Assembly (NCBI GenBank): GCA_050633545.1
Contig: JBOEGS010000001.1
Coordinates: 124,001 to 188,000 of the forward strand
Direction: 5' to 3'
From: Litorivita sp050633545
GTDB taxonomy: Bacteria; Pseudomonadota; Alphaproteobacteria; Rhodobacterales; Rhodobacteraceae
Length of the DNA stretch: 64,000 bases
Made by a program: the position numbers and the translations under genes. The first letter of the stretch is position 1; every line of letters begins with the position of its first letter. Below the pieces are notes generated by a model that was not told where the DNA came from, did not search any database, and saw nothing but the letters and a program-made list of their open reading frames with translations. Below, one piece after another: positions 1-6,585 of this stretch.

Positions 1-100
1 CCGGCGTTTGGGCGAGAAACAAACCTCGGTCGTCTCCTTGGACGAAATCCTTGCCACATTGAGCCAAGACGCCATCGCGCCCGACCTCAAACGCGCCTGA
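1..100 (+). CDS. 3' end of a gene of unknown function (partial)
   Basis: The frame starting at base 2 stays open from the window edge to a TGA at 98-100 and encodes 32 C-terminal residues (RRLGEKQTSVVSLDEILAT... ending LKRA). The rest lies outside the window, so the product cannot be named. A strong hairpin at 114-147 follows the stop, which supports this being a genuine gene end. The composition is that of an ordinary soluble protein with no membrane segment. Confidence 0.55.
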   Translation, partial: RRLGEKQTSVVSLDEILATLSQDAIAPDLKRA

Positions 101-113
101 ATTATCAGAAAAA

Positions 114-147
114 GGCGGCGAGGCGTGCAATTTCGCGCCTCGCCGCC
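114..147 (+). terminator. hairpin terminator-like structure after the first partial gene
   Basis: A perfect 12-bp stem, GGCGGCGAGGCG (114-125) and its complement (136-147), encloses a 10-nt loop. It starts 14 nt after the upstream stop codon. There is no clear T-run after it, so intrinsic termination is plausible rather than certain. Confidence 0.5.
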
Positions 148-305
148 GCGCATTATTGCCCTCAGCGACACAGTCGGCAGGCCGCACGGCAGATTGCCCC
201 CGATGGGGCGACAATTCCTAAGACTTCCTTAACGTTCGACTCGACTCCGGCCCGATTTCGCCCGATAATTGACATAATTGTATTTCCTATTTTCAGGCTA
301 CCAAA

Positions 306-1034
306 ATGAAACATACCCTTCTCTCCGCCATTGCCGCGCTTGCCCTTGGCACTGCTGCCCAAGGCGCAACGATCCAAACCTTCGGCACATCGTCGATCTA
401 TGGCACCGGCTTTTACGGAAGCACGGCGGCACAAACCTTCGCCTTGGGCGCCTATAGCGCAGGCTCGGCAGTTGTGCTCTCCGACGTCCTTGGCGCTGTG
501 GATTGCTGCGTTGCCGACAGCTATTTCGTCGGCGCGGATGGCGGCGATTTCGACCTCATGCCCGAACCGCATGTTCCATGGGGCGGCAATACCGACGTAA
601 ACGGGGCCAACGGATTGTCCGGCATCTCGGTCGAAACAAGCCAGCTGTTCCTCGCGGGTGCCTTTATCGACAGCGCCACCTATTCGACCACAGGCATCCC
701 CGCCCCTGATAGCCTTTATGGCGCGGGCGATCTGGGCCTTGCCTCCTATACGCCGATGCTGAACCAAGTGTTCTTTCTTGGCGACGGGTTGACCGGCACC
801 GGCACGGGGGCGCAGCAATTATTCTACATCCCCGAATGGGCCGATACATTGCTCATCGGTTTCGTCGATGCGCCGCGTTTCGAGGGCAACCCCTACTACT
901 ACGCCGACAACTCCGGCTCGATCACCGCGACATTCGATGTGATTGCCCCTGCGGTGCCGCTGCCTGCGGGTCTGCCGCTCTTGCTTTCGGCCTTCGGTCT
1001 GGCTGGCTTTGTTGCCCGCCGCCGCAAGAGCTAA
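306..1034 (+). CDS. VPLPA-CTERM sorting domain-containing secreted protein
   Basis: This 242-aa protein starts with a Sec signal peptide (about residues 1-20, MKHTLLSAIAALALGTAAQG). It ends with the VPLPA-CTERM tripartite signal: VPLPAGLPLL, a short hydrophobic helix, and a basic RRRKS tail. In Rhodobacterales this tail is known to be recognised by a dedicated exosortase, which is not in this window. The mature domain (about 190 residues) is rich in Gly, Ala, Tyr and Thr, contains a CC pair near residue 67, and looks like a beta-rich surface or exopolysaccharide-associated protein. The next gene (1203) has the same architecture. The product is probably processed at the inner membrane and released or surface-attached; its specific role is unknown. 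Confidence 0.85.
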   Translation: MKHTLLSAIAALALGTAAQGATIQTFGTSSIYGTGFYGSTAAQTFALGAYSAGSAVVLSDVLGAVDCCVADSYFVGADGGDFDLMPEPHVPWGGNTDVNGANGLSGISVETSQLFLAGAFIDSATYSTTGIPAPDSLYGAGDLGLASYTPMLNQVFFLGDGLTGTGTGAQQLFYIPEWADTLLIGFVDAPRFEGNPYYYADNSGSITATFDVIAPAVPLPAGLPLLLSAFGLAGFVARRRKS

Positions 1035-1057
1035 CCACAGATTTGCGACACGACTGA

Positions 1058-1082
1058 CGGCGTCCCTTATTGCGGGACGCCG
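1058..1082 (+). terminator. intrinsic terminator-like hairpin
   Basis: A 9-bp perfect stem (CGGCGTCCC at 1058-1066, GGGACGCCG at 1074-1082) with a 7-nt loop is followed by TTTCT. It lies 24 nt after the first VPLPA-CTERM gene, so the two paralogues appear to be separately transcribed. Confidence 0.65.
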
Positions 1083-1202
1083 TTTCTACATGCGCTGCGT
1101 TATTTTCCGAGTGCTGTTTTTCCGCCAAGATTTGCGCCATTGGCTTTGGTTCGTTTCCGGTGACCTGTTTTTCATAGCAACTCATTGATAAGGCACGACT
1201 CT

Positions 1203-1883
1203 ATGACCTCTATTCTCAAACCCGCCCTTTTGAGCGCCGCGCTCGCCATGACGGCCATCAGCGCCGAGGCCGCCACGACGGGGCTGACCACCGGCACCGC
1301 CACCGTAGGCGCGCATAACAACGGCCACTTCGGCGCATGGCTCACCGCCCCGCAAGATATGGTTTACGGCTTTGCCATCAGCGCGGGCGAGACCGCCGAA
1401 ATCACCGCAAGCGGCACGCTGTTCATCGGCGAAGGCACCACCGTCGGCCCCGACGGCGCGTTCTTCAGCGCCACAACAGGCGGCGTTTACGCCTCTGAAT
1501 ACACCCCCCTGCAAGAAGCCGAAGTGGATGCCATCGGCGGCGATGGCGGCCCCGACATGCCACACCTTGGCGCGCTGATCGCAGCCTTTGTGCCGCAAGC
1601 GCTGTTCGGCAGCCCCTCTTTTGCGGCGCGCGACACCGATGCGGGCGGCTCGCTTGCCTCCTCCAGCCTGTTTTTGGTCGGATCTGCGCTGAGCTATACC
1701 GCAGCCGAGGACGGCGTGGTCTTCTTTGGCCTCAACGAAGCCTATACCGCGAATAACTCGGGCGGGTTTTCTGTTACATTCGAGGTCGGCGCAGCGCCTG
1801 TTCCGCTGCCTGCGGGCTTGCCGCTTTTGGCCTCTGCCTTCGCCGTCGCGGGCTTTGCAACGCGGCGCCGCAAGGCCAAGTAA
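1203..1883 (+). CDS. second VPLPA-CTERM sorting domain-containing secreted protein
   Basis: This is a 226-aa protein. The reading frame is open from a TTG at 1185, but the ATG at 1203 begins a proper signal peptide (MTSILKPALLSAALAMTAISAEA) and is preferred. The C-terminus is VPLPAGLPLLASAFAVAGFATRRRKAK, read here as motif, hydrophobic helix and basic tail, as in the preceding gene. The body is Gly/Ala/Thr-rich and of similar length, so the two look like diverged tandem paralogues rather than a recent duplication. Terminator-like hairpins on both sides make it a single-gene unit. Export followed by exosortase processing is inferred from the tail; the function is unknown. Confidence 0.85.
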   Translation: MTSILKPALLSAALAMTAISAEAATTGLTTGTATVGAHNNGHFGAWLTAPQDMVYGFAISAGETAEITASGTLFIGEGTTVGPDGAFFSATTGGVYASEYTPLQEAEVDAIGGDGGPDMPHLGALIAAFVPQALFGSPSFAARDTDAGGSLASSSLFLVGSALSYTAAEDGVVFFGLNEAYTANNSGGFSVTFEVGAAPVPLPAGLPLLASAFAVAGFATRRRKAK

Positions 1884-1916
1884 GAGATAAAATAAATTTA
1901 AAACAATATCTTAAGG

Positions 1917-1940
1917 CGGCCCCACCGAGGGCCGTTTTTT
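1917..1940 (+). terminator. intrinsic terminator
   Basis: The stem CGGCCC (1917-1922) and GGGCCG (1929-1934) has a 6-nt loop and is followed directly by six T residues (1935-1940). It sits 34 nt downstream of the second VPLPA-CTERM gene. Confidence 0.8.
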
Positions 1941-1966
1941 CATTTCCACCATGCCGCAACTGCGAA

Positions 1967-2003
1967 ATGTTACAAACAACTCAAACTTGCGTATGTTACA
2001 AAC
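1967..2003. promoter_or_regulatory. 11-bp direct repeat upstream of the buf operon
   Basis: ATGTTACAAAC occurs at 1967-1977 and again at 1993-2003, 26 bp apart. Each copy is preceded by a similar TGCG. The pair lies about 115-150 bp before the bufA start, in the only intergenic space upstream of that operon, so it is a candidate binding site for the regulator or sigma factor controlling it. The binding protein is unknown and no sigma/anti-sigma gene lies nearby. Confidence 0.4.
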
Positions 2004-2117
2004 TCTGACAGAGCCGTGCCACACGCGCCTGTGAGTGGTCCGTGAGCGCCCTTACCCGCTACCCCTGTCGTCAGGCGCAATCCCTCGCGCCCCATGTAAA
2101 CCGACAGGAGATAACAC

Positions 2118-2423
2118 ATGTCCAACACCGTTTTGAAATCCGCCGCCCTTGCGGGCGCCGTTGCCACCGCCCTGACCGCCTATGCCGCGCCCGCCTCTGC
2201 GGCTGGCAAAGAAAAATGCTATGGTGTGTCCATGGCCGGTAAAAACGATTGCGCCGCCGGTCCTGGCACCACTTGCGCCGGCACATCGAAAGTCGACTAC
2301 CAAGGCAACGCATGGACGCTTGTGGATGCGGGCACCTGCATGACCATCGAACTGCCTGCAGCGGCCGATGGCTCCATGCGCAAAGGCTCGCTTGAGCCGC
2401 TCAAGCGCGACATGGCGGGATAA
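2118..2423 (+). CDS. bufA: DUF2282 bufferin-type RiPP precursor peptide (BufA)
   Basis: This 101-aa secreted protein has a signal peptide of about 28 residues (VLKSAALAGAVATALTAYAAPASA). The mature part carries the DUF2282 hallmark KCYGV...GKNDCAAG and four cysteines at 34, 45, 53 and 74. DUF2282 proteins next to DUF692 enzymes are bufferin precursors, in which cysteines are converted to copper-binding heterocycles. The start is supported by AGGAG at 2106-2110. The gene heads the operon bufA-bufB-bufC-doxX, with a 10-bp stem hairpin between bufA and bufB that could favour more precursor than enzyme. The unusually long leader is the signal peptide itself, as in known bufferins. Copper binding is inferred from the family. 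Confidence 0.85.
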   Translation: MSNTVLKSAALAGAVATALTAYAAPASAAGKEKCYGVSMAGKNDCAAGPGTTCAGTSKVDYQGNAWTLVDAGTCMTIELPAAADGSMRKGSLEPLKRDMAG

Positions 2424-2435
2424 ACCCTGTCCCCT

Positions 2436-2469
2436 GCCCCTTCGGTCCGATACGCGCGGCCGAAGGGGC
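2436..2469 (+). promoter_or_regulatory. hairpin between bufA and bufB (possible attenuator or mRNA-stability element)
   Basis: GCCCCTTCGG (2436-2445) and its exact complement (2460-2469) form a 10-bp stem with a 14-nt loop. It lies in the 73-nt bufA-bufB gap and has no following T-run. Such elements often terminate partly or protect the upstream transcript, which would raise precursor relative to enzyme. Confidence 0.5.
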
Positions 2470-2496
2470 GATTTGCACGATCCGGAGACCCATCAC

Positions 2497-3390
2497 ATGA
2501 CCGCCTCCCTGACTGACCTGCCCCTCTCGCCCGATGCCGCGCCGCTGCCGCTTGCGGCAGGGATCGGATATAAACCGCAACATTTCGAGGCGCTTATGGG
2601 GGATGCAGGCGCGGTGAGTTGGCTTGAGATCCACGCAGAAAACTATATGGGCGATGGCGGGCGGCCTTTGGCGCAACTGCGTGCCCTATCAGAGCGTTTT
2701 GCCATCTCGGTCCATGGCGTTGGCCTCTCGATTGGCGGGCAAACCCCGCTCGACACCGCGCATCTGGCGCGGCTTGCGCGTCTTTGTGATCACATAAAGC
2801 CCGCCTCTTTCTCCGAACACCTCGCATGGTCCACCCATGGCGCGGAATTCATGAATGATCTGCTGCCTCTGCCCTATACGGCGCAAACCCTTACCCATGT
2901 TTGTGATCACATTGATCAGGTGCAAAACGCATTGGGGCGGCAAATGCTGCTCGAAAACCCCTCCTCCTACCTCGCTTTCGCGCAAAGCACCTATGCCGAG
3001 CCGGAGTTTTTGTGCGAGGTGGTGCGGCGCAGCGGCTGCGCGATGTTGCTTGATGTGAACAACGTCTTTGTCTCGGCGCAAAACCTCGACCTCGACCCGA
3101 TCGCTTATCTTGACGCCTACCCGATTGAAAATGTGCAAGAAATCCACCTTGGTGGCCACGATGAAGACATGACTGAGGGCGGCAAACCGCTGCTCATCGA
3201 CAGCCACGGCGCGCCGGTGGCCGATCCGGTTTGGGCGCTTCTCGACGAGGCCCTGCAGCGCAGCGGCCCGCGCCCGACCTTGGTGGAATGGGACAATGAC
3301 GTGCCCGACTTCGAGGTGCTGGAGGCTGAAGCGGCCCGCGCTTCGCGCGCCTTAAACAAATTCACGCGCATTGAGGCGCGGCGCGCATGA
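2497..3390 (+). CDS. bufB: DUF692 multinuclear non-haem iron oxidase (MNIO), bufferin-modifying enzyme BufB
   Basis: This 297-aa TIM-barrel enzyme belongs to the MbnB/DUF692 family. The frame is open further upstream, but ATG 2497 has GGAG at 2484-2487 and starts the conserved domain, so I use it. Metal-site segments are visible in order: EIHAENYMG, SVHGVGLSIGG, FSEHLAWS, LLENPSSYLAF, LLDVNNVFVS, EIHLGGHDE, IDSHGAPV and VEWDND. The family uses two or three iron ions and oxygen to oxidise cysteines of a peptide substrate; the adjacent DUF2282 protein is the expected substrate. The gene overlaps bufC by ATGA, indicating translational coupling. The family call is firm; the exact modification is inferred. 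Confidence 0.9.
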   Translation: MTASLTDLPLSPDAAPLPLAAGIGYKPQHFEALMGDAGAVSWLEIHAENYMGDGGRPLAQLRALSERFAISVHGVGLSIGGQTPLDTAHLARLARLCDHIKPASFSEHLAWSTHGAEFMNDLLPLPYTAQTLTHVCDHIDQVQNALGRQMLLENPSSYLAFAQSTYAEPEFLCEVVRRSGCAMLLDVNNVFVSAQNLDLDPIAYLDAYPIENVQEIHLGGHDEDMTEGGKPLLIDSHGAPVADPVWALLDEALQRSGPRPTLVEWDNDVPDFEVLEAEAARASRALNKFTRIEARRA

Positions 3391-4136
3391 CGATGCAAGA
3401 GCGCTTTCGCGCGGCGCTTCTCGATCCCGCCGCACCGCTGCCCGAGGGGCTGATCGACGCCCAAGGCCGCCCCGCCGCGCGCCGTTATGACATCTACCGC
3501 AACAATATCGCCACCTCCTTGGGCGAGGCGCTCGGCGCAGGCTTCCCGACCCTCGCGGCGCTTCTGGGCGAGGCGAATTTCAAAGCGGTGGCAAGCGCTT
3601 ACCTGCGCGCGCATCCGCCGCGCTCGCCGCTGATGATGCATTACGGCGCGGATATGCCCGACTTCATCGCCGCCGTGCCGCCCTTGGCACATATGGGCTA
3701 TCTGCCCGATGTGGCGCGGCTCGATCTGGCGCTGCGCGACAGCTACCACGCCGCCGATCACACCCCGCTGGCGCCGCAGGTGCTTGGCGGTCTGGACGAG
3801 CCTGCCCTGATGGGGGCGCGCTTGACGCTTGCGCCCTCCTTGCGCGTGCTCGCTTCGGCCTTCCCGCTGCATGCGATCTGGCAACGCGCAACGGGCGGTG
3901 CGGGCGAGATACCCGAGGCGGCGCAGGGCATTTTGATCACCCGCGTGGACTATACCCCAGTGCTGGATGCGCTCAGCGAGGCCGAGGCGCATTTCGCCGC
4001 CGCCCTTGCCGAAAACACCCCGCTCGGAGCGGCCTATAAGGCGGCAAACGGCATTGATCCGGGCTTTGACCCCGCGCGCGTGCTTTCCATATTGGTCCAA
4101 AACGGCGCGATTTATACACTGAAAGAGGCCCCCTGA
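3387..4136 (+). CDS. bufC: DUF2063 partner protein BufC (substrate-recognition subunit of the MNIO enzyme)
   Basis: This 249-aa protein has the DUF2063 N-terminal domain (MQERFRAALLDP..., RRYDIYRNNIATSLGEAL, AYLRAHPPRSPLMMHYG) followed by a variable C-terminal region. In bufferin and methanobactin-like clusters the partner (BufC, MbnC) presents the precursor to the MNIO enzyme. It starts at ATG 3387 in a 4-bp overlap with bufB, and its stop overlaps the next start (TGATG), so the three are translationally coupled. It has no signal peptide and should act in the cytosol with BufB before export of the precursor. Confidence 0.85.
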   Translation: MTMQERFRAALLDPAAPLPEGLIDAQGRPAARRYDIYRNNIATSLGEALGAGFPTLAALLGEANFKAVASAYLRAHPPRSPLMMHYGADMPDFIAAVPPLAHMGYLPDVARLDLALRDSYHAADHTPLAPQVLGGLDEPALMGARLTLAPSLRVLASAFPLHAIWQRATGGAGEIPEAAQGILITRVDYTPVLDALSEAEAHFAAALAENTPLGAAYKAANGIDPGFDPARVLSILVQNGAIYTLKEAP

Positions 4137-4702
4137 TGTTCCAAACCATACAAAACCGCGCTCAGGCGCTCGGCGCGGGGCTTACCGCTCTGGATGATCG
4201 ATTGGGCCTGCTGCCCCTCGCCTCGCGCGCCGTGTTTACGGCGGTTTTGCTGGTCTATTTCTGGGCCTCGGCGCTGACCAAACTGGGCGAGGGGGTTTTG
4301 GGGTTTTTGCGCCCCTCAACCGGCGCCTACGCGCAGATTTTCCCCAAAGCCATCGAGGCCGCCGGATATGACGCCAGCCAGCTTTCGCTCTTTCATCACG
4401 CCGTGGTGCTCGCGGGGACTTGGGCGGAATTTATCCTGCCTGCCTTGGTGGTCTTGGGGCTTTTGACCCGTCTCGCGAGCCTCGGGATGATCGGATTCAT
4501 CGCGGTGCAAAGCCTGACCGACCTTTTTGGCCACGGCGGCATCGCCCATGCCGAGACATTGGGCGCATGGTTTGATCGCGCGCCGGATGCGGTGATTTTG
4601 GATCAACGGGCCTTGTGGCTGCTGCCGCTTTTGGTCCTGGTCTTGCGCGGCGGCGGCGCGGTGTCATTGGACCGGCTGCTTTTCGCGCGTCGCAAAAGCT
4701 GA
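4136..4702 (+). CDS. DoxX-family integral membrane protein (BufD)
   Basis: This 188-aa protein has about four hydrophobic segments (for example AVFTAVLLVYFWASALTKL, VVLAGTWAEFILPALVVLGLLT, ALWLLPLLVLVLRGGGAV) and matches the DoxX pattern. It is the last gene of the buf operon, overlapping bufC by one base, a position DoxX proteins often take beside DUF692/DUF2063 genes. It probably works in the inner membrane in redox chemistry, export or maturation of the modified peptide, but no mechanism can be read from sequence. Confidence 0.8.
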   Translation: MFQTIQNRAQALGAGLTALDDRLGLLPLASRAVFTAVLLVYFWASALTKLGEGVLGFLRPSTGAYAQIFPKAIEAAGYDASQLSLFHHAVVLAGTWAEFILPALVVLGLLTRLASLGMIGFIAVQSLTDLFGHGGIAHAETLGAWFDRAPDAVILDQRALWLLPLLVLVLRGGGAVSLDRLLFARRKS

Positions 4703-4716
4703 TTTATTTCAGCCCC

Positions 4717-5028
4717 TTACGCCAAAGCCGCCTGCACGTCCGGACCCCAACCCAAATAAAGCTGTCCCTGATCCTCGATCAAGGGGCGCTTCATCAACGC
4801 GGGATGATCGGCCAGCAACTCAAGTGGCGGGCGGGCGCGGTCGGCCTCGCTTAAACCGCGCCATGTGGTCGAGCGGGTGTTGAGCAGTTTTTCGCCGAAA
4901 ACCTCGAAGGCGCGCGCCAGAAGCTCTTGCGGCACGCCTTGCGCGCGCACGTCGATCATTTCGGCATCCCCTAATGACTTCAATGCCTTACGGCAGGTAT
5001 CGCAGTTTTTCAGCCCGTAAACTCTCAT
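4717..5028 (-). CDS. ArsC/Spx/MgsR-family thioredoxin-fold protein
   Basis: This 103-aa protein has CDTC at residues 9-12 (YGLKNCDTCRKALKSL) in the thioredoxin-like ArsC fold. It also has the family segment NTRSTTWRGLSE and the ending LADHPALMKRPLIE. The frame could begin at a GTG at 5031, but ATG 5028 sits better behind GGAGG. It resembles the short YffB type rather than a proven arsenate reductase: there is no arsenic gene nearby. A role in glutathione-linked reduction or stress signalling is likely. It converges on the buf operon end (4702), leaving only 14 bp between stops. Confidence 0.85.
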   Translation of the reverse strand: MRVYGLKNCDTCRKALKSLGDAEMIDVRAQGVPQELLARAFEVFGEKLLNTRSTTWRGLSEADRARPPLELLADHPALMKRPLIEDQGQLYLGWGPDVQAALA

Positions 5029-5122
5029 CACATCCTCCCCGATAGTTCGCGCCTATTTACTAGGCATCGCGCGCGGCTGCACCCCTGTTTTGCTTGCATT
5101 TTACCAAGAAGATGCAAACATC

Positions 5123-5145
5123 CAAGTTGCCGATACGTCAACTTG
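5123..5145 (+). promoter_or_regulatory. inverted repeat in the cold shock gene leader
   Basis: CAAGTTG (5123-5129) and CAACTTG (5139-5145) can pair around a 9-nt loop about 90 nt before the csp start. Long structured leaders are known for cold shock genes, where they sense temperature. That this one does so is an inference. Confidence 0.3.
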
Positions 5146-5235
5146 AGCGGGCAGGTCAGCTTGCGACGGGGCGCGGTTTTCGGCGAAAATCGGGCCGCGA
5201 GGCTCACCGGACTTAAGGCAGAAGGAGACACGGAC

Positions 5236-5442
5236 ATGCCCAGTGGCACCGTGAAATGGTTCAATACAACAAAGGGTTACGGGTTCATCGAACCCGAAAC
5301 AGGCGGCAGCGATGTGTTCGTGCATATCTCGGCGGTCGAGCGGTCGGGTCTGACGGGCCTGAGCGACAATCAAAAGGTCGAGTTCGAATTGACCGAAGGG
5401 CGCGACGGGCGCAAAATGGCAGGCGATCTCAAACTCGTCTAA
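5236..5442 (+). CDS. CspA-family cold shock protein
   Basis: This 68-aa single-domain OB-fold protein has RNP1 KGYGFIE (residues 13-19) and RNP2 VFVHI (27-31), the two RNA-binding motifs of cold shock proteins. The frame stays open upstream, but ATG 5236 with GAAGGAG at 5221-5227 gives the standard family length. It is expected to bind single-stranded RNA and act as a cytosolic RNA chaperone. A hairpin terminator at 5469-5500 ends the transcript, so it is a single-gene unit. Confidence 0.93.
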   Translation: MPSGTVKWFNTTKGYGFIEPETGGSDVFVHISAVERSGLTGLSDNQKVEFELTEGRDGRKMAGDLKLV

Positions 5443-5468
5443 GCCCCCCGCGATCCGCATCACGCGCA

Positions 5469-5500
5469 AAAAAGGGCGCGGATCACACCACGCCCTTTTT
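5469..5500 (+). terminator. intrinsic terminator of the cold shock gene
   Basis: AAAAAGGGCG (5469-5478) pairs with CGCCCTTTTT (5491-5500) around a 12-nt loop. The T-tract is the 3' arm. The symmetric A/T arms allow it to serve the convergent gene at 5526-5819 as well. Confidence 0.8.
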
Positions 5501-5525
5501 GACATTTCAAAACCGGATCAAAGGC

Positions 5526-5819
5526 TTACTGCGTGTAGCAGCCTTTTTCGCCCACGGGGCATACCGTGCGCGACACATGGCGTTTGACCGATTTGACACG
5601 GTGCACTTTGCGCGCCGGCTCGCTCATCATCGATTGATAGCTGACATTCTGGTTCGGCTGCCCGCAGCAGATAACACCATCGATGCGCACCGGCTGGTAT
5701 CCGGCGGGGCAATAGTTGCCATAGCGCGTTTCAGGATAGATTTTCGCATCGGCAAGCGCAGAGCCCGCGCCAAAAACGGTCAAGGCGATAGCGCCATAAA
5801 GGGCTGTTTTAATTGTCAT
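5526..5819 (-). CDS. small secreted cysteine-containing protein of unknown function
   Basis: This 97-aa protein starts with a signal peptide (MTIKTALYGAIALTVFGAGSALA). ATG 5819 is chosen because the upstream extension lacks signal character. The mature part has YCPAGYQP, VICCGQP and a C-terminal VCPVGEKGC, giving five cysteines that could form disulfides in the periplasm, and a basic stretch ARKVHRVKSVKRHVSR. I do not recognise a named family. It is convergent with the cold shock gene and codirectional with the membrane protein at 5941. Confidence 0.7.
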   Translation of the reverse strand: MTIKTALYGAIALTVFGAGSALADAKIYPETRYGNYCPAGYQPVRIDGVICCGQPNQNVSYQSMMSEPARKVHRVKSVKRHVSRTVCPVGEKGCYTQ

Positions 5820-5940
5820 AAATTCGGTCCCCCGAGTTACACCACTGTTTTTATTGCGCCGATTAGACAGCGGTTGCGCCATCGGGTCCAGCTTTTTTCG
5901 CCCCGAAGCTGCGGTTTCTGAGCCCTGTTGCACACAAGAA

Positions 5941-6342
5941 TCAGGTGACCGCGCGGGTGACCCACAGGCCGAGCGCCGCCGAGGAGCCGGTCAGCACCGT
6001 GCCCCAAGCCAGATCGACCGCCACCATCCGCCAGTCCCAAGCTTTGAGCGTGGCGAAATTGGTGAATTCATAGGTGCCGTAGGCCATGGCGCCAAGGATC
6101 GCCGCCGAGACGAAAACCGCGCCCAATGCGCCGCCCTCGCGCAGGGCGGGGGCCGAGACGAAATACAAAATCCCGCCCACATAGGCGAGGTAGAAGAGCG
6201 CCGCAGGGCCAAGGCGCAGGTCTTCGAGAAGCTGGTCGCCAAGGCGGGTTTCAAACAGCGGGCGCAGCACGTTTTTGAGCATCACGGCGTCGATGCCCAA
6301 AAAGATAATCGCGGTGGAGAAATACAAAATGATCAGGTGCAT
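5941..6342 (-). CDS. DUF2177 family four-helix membrane protein
   Basis: This 133-aa protein has four predicted membrane helices and the DUF2177 features: IILYFSTAIIFLGIDAVML at the N-terminus, LFYLAYVGGILYFV, and AYGTYEFTNFATLKAWDWRMVAVDLAWGT. The family is widespread in Proteobacteria and has no proven function. It reads away from the 243-bp GC-rich space before thyX. Confidence 0.85.
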   Translation of the reverse strand: MHLIILYFSTAIIFLGIDAVMLKNVLRPLFETRLGDQLLEDLRLGPAALFYLAYVGGILYFVSAPALREGGALGAVFVSAAILGAMAYGTYEFTNFATLKAWDWRMVAVDLAWGTVLTGSSAALGLWVTRAVT

Positions 6343-6389
6343 GTGTCGGTCCTTTTGGTCACGATACGGCGCGCGCGCCCGATTGGATC

Positions 6390-6525
6390 ACAACAGCCCA
6401 AACCCCGCCGGTTTTGCCCCAACGAAAGGGCGGCGCCCGAACCGAGGGGTGGGCGTAAAGCGCCCGCCCCGTGGGGGCGCTCGGGCGCTGCCCTCGTGCG
6501 GGGCACGGGCGGGTCTACATCATGC
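6390..6525. repeat. GC-rich hairpin-rich intergenic sequence
   Basis: This stretch between the DUF2177 gene and thyX is unusually rich in self-complementary GC blocks, for example GGGCG-taaa-GCGCCC and GGGCGCTCGGGCGCTGCCC. It has no open frame with coding character. It resembles the GC-rich intergenic palindromic elements often seen in Rhodobacterales, but whether it is dispersed in this genome cannot be judged from one window. Confidence 0.25.
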
Positions 6526-6585
6526 GAAACACCCGAGAGGCCAAGAGAAATTTCAACTAAAATTCAATGGCATCGGCGTTCAACC

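Noticed and set aside
4717..5028. Arsenate reductase annotation
   Set aside because: The protein belongs to the ArsC/Spx fold family, but it is the short YffB type and there is no ars operon or regulator nearby, so a specific arsenate role is not supported.
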